A program made the position numbers and the translations under genes. Below the pieces are notes generated by a model. That model saw only the letters and a list, made by a program, of their open reading frames with translations. It made no database searches and had not been told where the DNA came from. A stretch of DNA of 64,000 nucleotides from Desmonostoc muscorum FACHB-395 (GTDB lineage Bacteria; Cyanobacteriota; Cyanobacteriia; Cyanobacteriales; Nostocaceae). The stretch lies in assembly GCF_014698035.1 (NCBI RefSeq), contig NZ_JACJSF010000038.1:1-64000 (forward strand), written 5' to 3'. Below, one piece after another: positions 55,462 through 62,747 of the stretch (positions are counted from its first letter, which is position 1; the number at the start of each line of letters is the position of its first letter).

Positions 55462-56191
55462 TAATGGCAACGGCAATCACAGCAATCCTTACTCCTCAAC
55501 TGCCGATTCTATAGAGAGCAGTGAACAGGGTGAGGTCAAGATAGCACTAGGCAGATTATATAGAGAGTTTGAAAATTTTAAGCAGTCACAGAAAACTGAA
55601 CGTGAAAGAGATAGGGCAGAGTTACAAGCATGGGCGCAAACGAATTTAATTCAGAATCAACTCCTCAGCAAAGCGATGGTGACAATCGAGATGCTAACGG
55701 GGGAATTGAAGAATCAGAATCTCTCATCGAACGAGTACGAGAAGAGCAACGAGAATTTGAGGCAAGAATTAACTCCCTTGCTGACACAGTTAAAGAATAT
55801 GCCCAAGTCATCAGCGACATTAGAGAGCTTAGAGTTCAAAGGGCTAAAGAGCGAGATAACAGAATTAAAGCAGAACTGGAATCAACTGTTGAATCACACG
55901 CAGAAGTTGACTACGGTTATTCAGGAGTTGAAGAACAGCCCTCGCCCCGAACCCATCACCATAGAGAAAGAGGTTTATCGCGCTGAACCCATAAGTAAAT
56001 ATGGGACGATGGGGTTGTTTACTGCATTATTTACTTTGTTGATTTTCCTTGGATTCAATCAATTTATTCCGGTAAAAACCTCGGATGATTTCAATAACTA
56101 TCTACAAGCTATCTGGCAGCGTACTGGTTACAGCAATGTCAAGCTACAACGGATAGAAAAGCGTTTGGGGACTGACCGAAATCGAAGATAA
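55448..56191 (+). CDS. TraM-like coiled-coil membrane protein
   Basis: 247 residues. Asn-rich start, long coiled coil (residues 40-165; EITELKQNWNQLLNHTQKLT), then one membrane helix (GLFTALFTLLIFLGFNQFI) near 195-210 and a basic end. Third gene of the operon with the TraL-like ATPase; a transfer role is inferred. A second open frame of 118 codons lies inside (55630-55986). Confidence 0.6.
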   Translation: MSNNNNGNGNHSNPYSSTADSIESSEQGEVKIALGRLYREFENFKQSQKTERERDRAELQAWAQTNLIQNQLLSKAMVTIEMLTGELKNQNLSSNEYEKSNENLRQELTPLLTQLKNMPKSSATLESLEFKGLKSEITELKQNWNQLLNHTQKLTTVIQELKNSPRPEPITIEKEVYRAEPISKYGTMGLFTALFTLLIFLGFNQFIPVKTSDDFNNYLQAIWQRTGYSNVKLQRIEKRLGTDRNRR

Positions 56192-56256
56192 AGGGCAATA
56201 TATAGTGATTGGGGCAAACAGGCTTAACGTAATATTTGCCCCAATAATAGAAATAA

Positions 56257-56463
56257 TCAAAGGTAAGAATGCACAAGCTTACCTTGAGTTGACCACTTCT
56301 CATCTAGAAGGCGAAAAGCGACGTAAACAACATTTTGAGGATTGCGCTTGTGTCTTCCATTAGTACCCCAGGAACGGACGGTATAATCACCTTGATAACC
56401 TAAAACAAGTGAAAGTTCGTCATAAGTTAACTGCCATTTTTTCTTAAAATCAATTGGGTGCAT
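56257..56463 (-). CDS. Small HTH-like plasmid protein
   Basis: 68 residues. KKWQLTYDELSLVLGYQGDY-TVRSWG reads as a helix-turn-helix (Tx-x-EL-x-x-x-L-G, then V-x-x-W) typical of small XRE-like or transcriptional regulators. It is followed by a basic end. It stands convergent to the TraM-like gene. Possibly regulates module B or the tra operon. Confidence 0.5.
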   Translation of the reverse strand: MHPIDFKKKWQLTYDELSLVLGYQGDYTVRSWGTNGRHKRNPQNVVYVAFRLLDEKWSTQGKLVHSYL

Positions 56464-56555
56464 AAATTTAGATCCATTACTAGGATTCAGGCTTTTGATG
56501 TCTTGATATCTTGGAATTAACTGAAAATTAATGGCTTTTTGAGATTGCAGTAAGA

Positions 56556-58520
56556 TTAAAAAACGGTAAAGCCTAACTTCTCACTACCGTTCAATTGCTT
56601 GGATTCTATAAGTTGTGCAATCGCACACCTTAAATAGCGAACACTAGGTTTCTCTTCGCCCCACTTCCGGCTATTTCTAATCGCCGCAAAGCTGACTGGT
56701 GTTGTAACGGCTGAAGTAACAATGTTTAAAATCTGCGACAAATCCGCTTCAGAAATACTTACGAATTCTATCTCTGCAATTTCAACCTCTTGGGTAGGCT
56801 TTGAGAAAATGGATTCTAGCTGATTAACTGCGTCTGATGGTGCAATTTTCTCCCCTCTGGGCATAACTGCTGGTTCATGATGCTGCACCAACTCCGGGAA
56901 GAATTTGAGTAATGTTCTTGCTGGATCTGGCTGACCATTTCCAGGGTGTAACTCTATCTTTAGCCAGTCAGGAATCATGCCGAGATTGCCACCGTTAACA
57001 GGTTCGGCAAAGTTATTAGGGTTAGCCTTAAAATATTCCCCACTGGCAACATTAATCTTTCGCAATCCGCCAGCGCTGACAGACTGAGCTACACAGCCAA
57101 TGAAGTTAACCGATAGCTTAAAGGTGTCTGCTAGTCCTGCTGTCGCCTTGCCAACCACAGAAGTTAAGTTGGAGCCGTGCAACACAATGATTAATGTACC
57201 GCCACATTTGGCGAAGCGAGAAAGTAAATATTGGATAGCCCAAGTGCGATCTGTCTCATCAAGTAAGGACAGCAACCGCATCGCCTCATCAATGACTAAC
57301 AGTAAATTTTTGTGTGAGTAAGGTTCACTTGCATCTAAGCCTTTAAGAAATTTAAGCAAGTCACGGGCGACTAGTTTATCTGCACCGTCTGCATCTTTTT
57401 CAGGGTACTTAAGAGCAGAAATCAGATTGCAACTAAAGGGGTAAACGTCCACGCCGGCTGTAAAGTATTGGGTGTTTAATCCCGAATCTAAAGCTAGAGA
57501 TAATGTTGCTAAGATTGCTGCTAAGGTTCCCTTACCACCTCGCTGAGTACCAGCGATCGCTATCACTTGAGAACTCATCATATCTTCTACTTGAAAACCA
57601 CTTTTCCTTAAAGCCGCGATGAGTGCGTTTGCTCTAGTCGCCAGAGGGAGATGAGTTATAGTCTCTGGTGAAAGCCCCTGTGCTGATGGCTGTAACTCCT
57701 CCGGTTTAGAAATAGAAGCCGCTTGGTGAGTGTCCCGAATATCTATAGTCGGTGATTGAAACTGCTTAATATCTACGGTGGGTGGTAACTGGGTTTGAGC
57801 CTGTGCGATAGCACTTATCTCAGATCGATTCACCCGACTGTCAATGGTCACATCCTGTAAATGGAGAGCCATACTTTGATAAGTCGGTAGCTGACGACCC
57901 TTTAGCTTGCCAAACCAGCCAAACATCCAGCGATAAGCATAAAAACGTTTTCCTGGTTCAACTTGCGTTAAATACTGCCCAATATTTTCAAACTCAGCAT
58001 GAAGAAAAGCGTACTCTTCTGCTGATTGTCGCTCTAGGAATTTGACGGTATTAGCAAGATGATCCGCTTGATAATTGCTCCGATTATCATAGTCACCGGC
58101 ACGAGAGATCGCATCTACAAAGTTGCCACGTACAAAGGGTAAAGGTGCAATTTCTTTAGTGCGGTTGGAGTGTTCGACAACAAACCATAGCCATGCAGCA
58201 CCACCAATTAAACCACCAACTATAGCCAAAGGGTTCACCGCATAACAAACCGCTCCGATGCCCCCAGCCACCAAGCCAAGTACACGGGTCATGTCTGCTT
58301 CGTTCTCAGAAACTCGGGCCATTTCAAATAATTGATCCTTGCGCTCTTGCAACCATTCAGAAATATTTCCTGCCTCCAAATGGGATAAGGCCGGATATGA
58401 TTCGCGTAAGTGTTCCGTTTCCTTAGTTGTAATTTTTGGGATATTATTGCTTTGCATAAAACAAATGCTCTGTTGAATTAAGAAGCCGCTCAATGTAGAG
58501 AGTTGTTGAGCGGCGCTCAC
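56556..58520 (-). CDS. Membrane-anchored P-loop ATPase (module B)
   Basis: 654 residues from GTG 58518-58520, or 633 from ATG 58457; the GTG lies 1 bp past the previous stop, so coupled translation favours it. Membrane segment LGLVAGGIGAVCYAVNPLAI, then IVGGLIGGAAWLWFVVE. P-loop AGTQRGGKGTLAA near 325, Walker B LLLVIDEAMRLL, then IIVLHGSNLTSVVG. The end (SFAAIRNSRKWGEEKPSVRY-LRCAIAQLIESKQLNGSEK) looks like a winged helix. Same plan as 22952-24817: membrane anchor, RecA-like motor, DNA-binding tail. Confidence 0.65.
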   Translation of the reverse strand: MSAAQQLSTLSGFLIQQSICFMQSNNIPKITTKETEHLRESYPALSHLEAGNISEWLQERKDQLFEMARVSENEADMTRVLGLVAGGIGAVCYAVNPLAIVGGLIGGAAWLWFVVEHSNRTKEIAPLPFVRGNFVDAISRAGDYDNRSNYQADHLANTVKFLERQSAEEYAFLHAEFENIGQYLTQVEPGKRFYAYRWMFGWFGKLKGRQLPTYQSMALHLQDVTIDSRVNRSEISAIAQAQTQLPPTVDIKQFQSPTIDIRDTHQAASISKPEELQPSAQGLSPETITHLPLATRANALIAALRKSGFQVEDMMSSQVIAIAGTQRGGKGTLAAILATLSLALDSGLNTQYFTAGVDVYPFSCNLISALKYPEKDADGADKLVARDLLKFLKGLDASEPYSHKNLLLVIDEAMRLLSLLDETDRTWAIQYLLSRFAKCGGTLIIVLHGSNLTSVVGKATAGLADTFKLSVNFIGCVAQSVSAGGLRKINVASGEYFKANPNNFAEPVNGGNLGMIPDWLKIELHPGNGQPDPARTLLKFFPELVQHHEPAVMPRGEKIAPSDAVNQLESIFSKPTQEVEIAEIEFVSISEADLSQILNIVTSAVTTPVSFAAIRNSRKWGEEKPSVRYLRCAIAQLIESKQLNGSEKLGFTVF

Positions 58521-58521
58521 T

Positions 58522-59238
58522 TTAATCTTTAGTCAATCGCCAGATGGCAAACCCAATTTCACCCGCCATCATTGTCCCAATGTTGAATAATGTGCAGCCC
58601 AATATCATCAACGGGGCTGTGTAGTCGAATGGGTTACGAGCCGCAAAGGTGGTGACAATATCGAACGCCCAAACCGCAATCACAACCAGCCCTGCACTAG
58701 AGCGATCGCGTGTCCCTGCGGTCTTGTAGTCTTGCCACAGCTGGCCTACCAAGTCAATCTTGCCACTAGGCTTGGTTTCAAGCTCATAGACCATGTGATC
58801 TTGAAGTTCCCGCCTAGCTGAATCTGGGTTTTTACCGCGTAGGGCGTGGGCTTCGATTACCTGAACGCCTACAGAAATGATGAATGCCAAGTAAAACAAA
58901 AGATTGAACAGTGCAAACGGCACATTTAGCCAATTCCAAGCCGGCTCAAACCAGGGTAAAACAGGGGGCCCAGTAAAGATTAATTGCCAAGTTGAATCAG
59001 CACTAATTATGGAACCGCCGATAAATAAAATCCCACCTACCAAGGCACGACCCGCGCCACCGTTAGCAACAAACTGATTGACTATAGCGGCGGCTGCCCT
59101 AATGGGTAAGCCAACAATCATCACAACAGCTTTGGCGCAAAAATCAATGATTTCACCAAGCGTTCGCTTCTTACCCTTGGGTTTACCATCGCTGTTACCA
59201 GTGCTATTACTTTCTGCACCAGATGTTCCTAACGCCAT
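58522..59238 (-). CDS. Polytopic membrane protein (module B)
   Basis: 238 residues with about five hydrophobic helices (AVVMIVGLPIRAAAAIV, LVGGILFIGGSIIS, ALFNLLFYLAFIISVGVQV, GLVVIAVWAFDIVTTFA, LMILGCTLFNIGTMMAGEI). Basic Lys-rich loop before the first helix. No named family. Its start overlaps the previous gene stop by one base, and it sits beside the ATPase, as 22416 does in module A. Confidence 0.6.
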   Translation of the reverse strand: MALGTSGAESNSTGNSDGKPKGKKRTLGEIIDFCAKAVVMIVGLPIRAAAAIVNQFVANGGAGRALVGGILFIGGSIISADSTWQLIFTGPPVLPWFEPAWNWLNVPFALFNLLFYLAFIISVGVQVIEAHALRGKNPDSARRELQDHMVYELETKPSGKIDLVGQLWQDYKTAGTRDRSSAGLVVIAVWAFDIVTTFAARNPFDYTAPLMILGCTLFNIGTMMAGEIGFAIWRLTKD

Positions 59239-59648
59239 TACTTCCTCCTCACTGGTTTGATATTTTGAACGCTTTTACAAATCTCTTTGGCTTTGTATTT
59301 CCATTTCCAAATCCCTTCTTCAATCCGACCTATGCAGCGCCCAGAAGCATCAAACACATCAACAATCTCGTCATCTTGATAAAGGGTTGTGTCTGGTCTG
59401 GGATTGCGTTTACTGCTGTCAAAATAATTCGTAATTCTCAGTTTTCGAGTTGTGGGCATGACTCCCGCCTCGTATAAGGCATCGCTGGTTTTTGCCCGTT
59501 CTTCTATGCGAGTTCGCTCTAATCCTTCGGTGGCTTTTAATCTTTCGGCTTCTGCATAAGCCCCCAACTTGGGTACTAAAGGGATGAAGAAAGGCAAGAA
59601 GCAGACTAAGACTCCAGCCAAGGCTAAATACAATTGCTTCTTGTACAT
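59238..59648 (-). CDS. Signal-anchored protein (module B)
   Basis: 136 residues. MYKKQLYLALAGVLVCFLPF is a signal anchor, followed by a helical charged stretch (AEAERLKATEGLERTRIEER) and a C-terminal SH3-like strand set (TLYQDDEIVDVFDASGRCIG-RIEEGIWKWKYKAKEIC). Extracytoplasmic or peripheral membrane role inferred from position and topology. Confidence 0.55.
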   Translation of the reverse strand: MYKKQLYLALAGVLVCFLPFFIPLVPKLGAYAEAERLKATEGLERTRIEERAKTSDALYEAGVMPTTRKLRITNYFDSSKRNPRPDTTLYQDDEIVDVFDASGRCIGRIEEGIWKWKYKAKEICKSVQNIKPVRRK

Positions 59649-59649
59649 C

Positions 59650-59907
59650 TCACTGTGCCATCGCGGTAATCAGTGCAAACTTCTCCCATTGCTTTAACTC
59701 ATGCAGTCGTTTCAATACTGACTCAGCTTTATTGCTAGGAGGGTTAGAAGATTCACACTCTACCCATGCTTGATGAGCGATTTTTGCAATTAACCAGAGT
59801 GTGTCTGATTCGCTCATCTTCTCTAGTCCTTCGCCCCATGTCTCACACATATCTTTAATCAGTGCGTTGTCGTGAGACAGAGAGTAATATCCTACGGGGT
59901 GCGCCAT
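59650..59907 (-). CDS. Small helical protein (module B)
   Basis: 85 residues from ATG 59905-59907, preceded by a good AAGGAT box; the frame opens earlier (59940). LWLIAKIAHQAWVECESSNP and ESVLKRLHELKQWEKFALIT are helical. No family recognised. Tightly linked to the following gene (1 bp gap). Confidence 0.55.
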   Translation of the reverse strand: MAHPVGYYSLSHDNALIKDMCETWGEGLEKMSESDTLWLIAKIAHQAWVECESSNPPSNKAESVLKRLHELKQWEKFALITAMAQ

Positions 59908-60002
59908 TTTGATATCCTTGAATGTGTGTACTGATTTCATCCCTGATATAAGTCACAACTGGGCGAACGCTTTTCTTGTCCGGGCAAGCGTTCGCACAAT
60001 TA

Positions 60003-60233
60003 TTACTCATCAGAACTGTTAGCGAGTTGTACTTTTTCAATGCCATCTAAAACCTCAGATATTGATTGAATGGCATCATTCAAAACCAAGTCATTTGATG
60101 TAGTAAAATGCTCTGATGTTTGCAACCTTCTATATTCGGGAGTAGCTTGAATCAACCTTAAAGTTTGCTCAACACCAGCCAGAACAATTACTATTTCTTC
60201 TGTGCTAACAATACTGTTCATCATATTATTCAC
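60003..60233 (-). CDS. EQTLR/SNDL small conserved protein (module B)
   Basis: 76 residues. EIVIVLAGVEQTLRLIQATP and SEHFTTSNDLVLNDAIQSIS match 20683-20958 at EQTLR, Q-A-x-P-x-Y, S-E-x-F-x-TSNDL and D-A-x-Q. Start overlaps the end of the upstream gene by 8 bp. The best marker that modules A and B are related. Confidence 0.65.
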   Translation of the reverse strand: MNNMMNSIVSTEEIVIVLAGVEQTLRLIQATPEYRRLQTSEHFTTSNDLVLNDAIQSISEVLDGIEKVQLANSSDE

Positions 60234-60420
60234 CTCTTATCGCCTCCAAATCTCCTAAATTGATTTGATGATTGTTATTGACAGAGAACCTTTCCGAAAC
60301 TACTTTTTCTAGAGCTTTTCTCAGCCAGTAAGCGGGGGTTGTCCCATCCATTTCTGCAAGCATTCTGATAGCTGGAGTCAAGTCTTGAGGAACGTTGTAA
60401 TTAAGCCGCTTGGTTAACAT
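60226..60420 (-). CDS. RHH-like adaptor (module B)
   Basis: 64 residues. MLTKRLNYNVPQDLTPAIRM-LAEMDGTTPAYWLRKALEKVVSE has the strand-helix-helix shape of RHH proteins. It directly follows the actin-like gene with a 20-bp overlap, the position of ParR in parMR operons. It likely binds the centromere and caps the filament. Confidence 0.65.
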   Translation of the reverse strand: MLTKRLNYNVPQDLTPAIRMLAEMDGTTPAYWLRKALEKVVSERFSVNNNHQINLGDLEAIRGE

Positions 60421-61585
60421 CGGTCGTTTCTCCTAAGTAAAGTTTTTTCATTTCTGATAAAGCAATGGTTCCCGGATTTTCGGGGATCAACAAATTACTT
60501 TCTGGAATGCTCCCTTTAAGTAATCTTTCTTTAATCAACATCTGTACGGGTGCGATCGCAAACGCACCGCCACACAAAGTTACTTTGCTACGTCTGGCTT
60601 TCACGGATATGTCATCTAGGGCATAAGCCAAGGGAGAATCTTTCATCCATGAATGAATCGCGTTCTCTAACTCACTCCCAATGTCTTCACCATCAGGTGC
60701 AATCGCACTTATGCCGTTATCGCCAACGGTTGCAGTTTCTAAAATCTCGCGCAGTTGAGAGGGGCGAATCATTTTAGAAGAATCGGTATTGCTCAATGCT
60801 CTGGAGAATTCTTTGATTAGCGTGGCAACACCACCGCCACCGTTCGGACTACAAGTTACCCGTTTTGGTAACTTGCCGAGATTACTGTATTCGCTGATTG
60901 TAGCTGTACCATATCCAATATCAAAAGTATGGAACTGTTTATCGTCAAAGCGTTCGCTTGCCCAAAGTGATGCGCCATACCCCTCTGGAAATCCCAGAAA
61001 GCCAAGTTTAGAGAAACACAGGCGGTATCTAACACCATCTACGGCTATCCACTTGCATTGTTCAATGGCTTTTTTTAGTTCTAATGGGGAAGCTAGCGAG
61101 AGGGTTGATAAACGAATATGCAAGGTTCTACGCTTGTCGCTTGTACCCGTGGACAACTCAAGTAGATTTGGCAGAGATGCGATTGCGCCTAATGCAAGGA
61201 TGGGGAAGTAGTGTACTTTGTGATTCTCGGAATCACTCATCGCTATGTACTCTTTACCTTGCAGTCTGGCGGAGCTACCAACGACCCAATGCTCTACAAC
61301 ATCTTTGTTGTTTTCATCTTTGCCTCGACTTAGGCTGAAAGCTCCTAATTCTCCAAATGGTACTGATGGCACACAACACACTAAAGATTCGGTCTTCATC
61401 ACTGGTGTTGTGCCAGTTTCGTTATTAACGAAAGCCTGATATTTAATACTGGAGCGCCCAGCATCTAGCATCAAATGAATTACCTTTTTTGATGGCATTG
61501 ATGCTTTCTCTGTTATAGTTTCAGGCTCGTTTATGTTCGGTGCGTTCGCGCTTATAGATGTTGATTGTTTTTCAGGTCTTGACAT
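60401..61585 (-). CDS. Actin-like ATPase of the ParM/StbA type (module B)
   Basis: 394 residues, or 366 from the internal Met of MPSKKVIHLMLDAGRSSIKY. Phosphate-1 LMLDAGRSSIKYQAF, phosphate-2 FDIGYGTATISEYS, adenosine motif VTLCGGAFAIAPVQML. Related in fold to 19092-20207 but clearly diverged (the CSPNGGGGVATLI loop is different). First gene of a seven-gene operon running to 56556. Confidence 0.75.
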   Translation of the reverse strand: MSRPEKQSTSISANAPNINEPETITEKASMPSKKVIHLMLDAGRSSIKYQAFVNNETGTTPVMKTESLVCCVPSVPFGELGAFSLSRGKDENNKDVVEHWVVGSSARLQGKEYIAMSDSENHKVHYFPILALGAIASLPNLLELSTGTSDKRRTLHIRLSTLSLASPLELKKAIEQCKWIAVDGVRYRLCFSKLGFLGFPEGYGASLWASERFDDKQFHTFDIGYGTATISEYSNLGKLPKRVTCSPNGGGGVATLIKEFSRALSNTDSSKMIRPSQLREILETATVGDNGISAIAPDGEDIGSELENAIHSWMKDSPLAYALDDISVKARRSKVTLCGGAFAIAPVQMLIKERLLKGSIPESNLLIPENPGTIALSEMKKLYLGETTDVNQAA

Positions 61586-61639
61586 ATCGTTTTACCCTCA
61601 ACTTTTTATCGTCACTGTCACAAGCAAAAGTAGTCGTTA

Positions 61640-61760
61640 TCAATTAACGTTTCGTGTTTCATGTTTCATGTTTCCGGCTCGTGTAAGTGGCGTTTCACGG
61701 TTGTTGTGAGGCTGAAACATTGATGCAACCGTTGAAACCGTTTCATGAAACGTATTTATG
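61640..61760. repeat. GTTTCA/TGAAAC iteron cluster upstream of the actin-like gene
   Basis: Repeated GTTTCATG, GTTTCACG and complement TGAAAC copies (CGTTTCGTGTTTCATGTTTC, CGTTTCACGGTT, CTGAAACATTG, GTTGAAACCGTTTCATGAAA) over about 120 bp. At least nine GTTTC/GAAAC sites. Fits a parC-like centromere or operator for the RHH proteins. Confidence 0.6.
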
Positions 61761-61765
61761 AAATA

Positions 61766-61930
61766 CTACTGAGTATCTTGGCTCCCCCTTGTGGGAGCCT
61801 GTGACAGCATCGAATTTTGCAAAATCTGGAGTAAAAGGAAGTTAACTACCTCTGCATGGTCATTAATGCCTAATTCCTGCGCTTTATTGCTGATAAATGG
61901 GTGTAAGGATTGCCTGATTGTTACTCGCAT
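61766..61930 (-). CDS. Short RHH-type protein, 54 residues
   Basis: Reads MRVTIRQSLHPFISNKAQEL-GINDHAEVVNFLLLQILQNS, a strand-helix-helix pattern like small plasmid regulators. Excellent ribosome-binding site GAGGAGAATTT before ATG 61928-61930. It ends at TAG 61766. Its 3' end contains the hairpin GGCTCCC/GGGAGCC, which may terminate transcription. Sits upstream of and in line with the actin-like gene, beside the GTTTCA cluster. Confidence 0.6.
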   Translation of the reverse strand: MRVTIRQSLHPFISNKAQELGINDHAEVVNFLLLQILQNSMLSQAPTRGSQDTQ

Positions 61931-62027
61931 AAATTCTCCTCAAAATAAATTTGCAGGCTGAAGTCGCCAAGAATACGTGTATCTTGTCTGTCGCTGGCGC
62001 TTTTGCCTTATGTCTTATGTCTGCTAA

Positions 62028-62076
62028 TATAATGGATAAGTTGCGAAGTTGCAACTTATTAAAATAGCAACTTCGC
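62028..62076 (+). promoter_or_regulatory. Promoter with operator palindrome for 62099
   Basis: TATAAT at 62028-62033 with TTGCCT 19 bp upstream. Immediately downstream an inverted repeat GCGAAGTTGC (62043-62052) / GCAACTTCGC (62067-62076). Another GCGAAATT occurs at 62118 inside the gene. Likely autorepression by the encoded DNA-binding protein. Confidence 0.5.
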
Positions 62077-62098
62077 TCTTAGACGTTCTGTAAAGCTT

Positions 62099-62326
62099 AT
62101 GGTTCAATGGAGACAGAAGTTGCGAAATTTATATTTAGCTACCGTGTCAGCCAAAAAAGATGATCCAGACTACGTGGCGTTACGTGGTCACATACCAAAA
62201 GATTTATTTAGGAGATTTAAAATGTTTTGCCTAGAACGTGAGGTCGATAATAGTCAAGGCTTAGAAGAATTATTGAAAGAATATTTTGCTTGGAAAGATT
62301 CTCAGAATACTAAGGAAACGGCATAA
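62099..62326 (+). CDS. Small DNA-binding regulator of the replication operon
   Basis: 75 residues. VALRGHIPKDLFRRFKMFCLEREVDNSQGLEELLKEYF suggests an RHH-like fold (strand then two helices). Preceded by a palindromic operator and followed by an overlapping open frame and the replication gene; a copy-control or auto-regulatory role is plausible. Confidence 0.6.
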   Translation: MVQWRQKLRNLYLATVSAKKDDPDYVALRGHIPKDLFRRFKMFCLEREVDNSQGLEELLKEYFAWKDSQNTKETA

Positions 62327-62556
62327 CAAAAGCACAGATTCTAGACGTTTTCTCGCGCTTAGACACGTTAATAACAGAGGTCAACTCGTTGAAATTCTCA
62401 GCAGGAACTATTGGCACAAGCCAGGTAGCCCTGAATATCCAGCATATCAAAGCGTACAAAATCTATTGTTTTTTTCGCGCACAGGCTAAAAATTCATGTT
62501 TGTATAGATACAGCCCAAAAACACGCAAAAAAAGGGGTAGTCCCTACCTGCTTTAG
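62323..62556 (+). CDS. Coding-like ORF without a standard start codon
   Basis: 77 codons from ATA 62323 (ATAACA overlaps the stop TAA of 62099-62326) to TAG 62556: TKAQILDVFSRLDTLITEVN, then SLKFSAGTIGTSQVALNIQH and a basic end. AAGGA lies 5-9 bp upstream. Normal composition for a real small plasmid protein; the start may be a mutated ATG or ATA. Confidence 0.35.
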   Translation: MTKAQILDVFSRLDTLITEVNSLKFSAGTIGTSQVALNIQHIKAYKIYCFFRAQAKNSCLYRYSPKTRKKRGSPYLL

Positions 62557-62575
62557 GGTACGCCACCATCTCTTA

Positions 62576-62669
62576 CTAGAGCTATGCCATACCAAGACGA
62601 TTGTCAGTCGTCGCCAAAGCGGTCAGTCCTACCGCAACACTAAAAATTTAGTTTTTTCTATAGCTCTAG
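62576..62669 (+). ncRNA. Structured three-way RNA leader upstream of the replication gene
   Basis: Outer stem CTAGAGCTAT/ATAGCTCTAG (62576-62585, 62660-62669) encloses two hairpins with 7-nt loops: GACGA-TTGTCAG-TCGTC (62596-62612) and GCGGT-CAGTCCT-ACCGC (62619-62635). Both loops share TCAGTC. A GATTACT/AGTAATC hairpin lies nearer the start codon. It may regulate rep expression. Confidence 0.5.
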
Positions 62670-62747
62670 CGTAACAGTGGCGTGCCTTTAAGTGAAAGGG
62701 ATTACTCAATCTTTATCGAAAGTAATCACTAAATTCAGGAGCCACAA

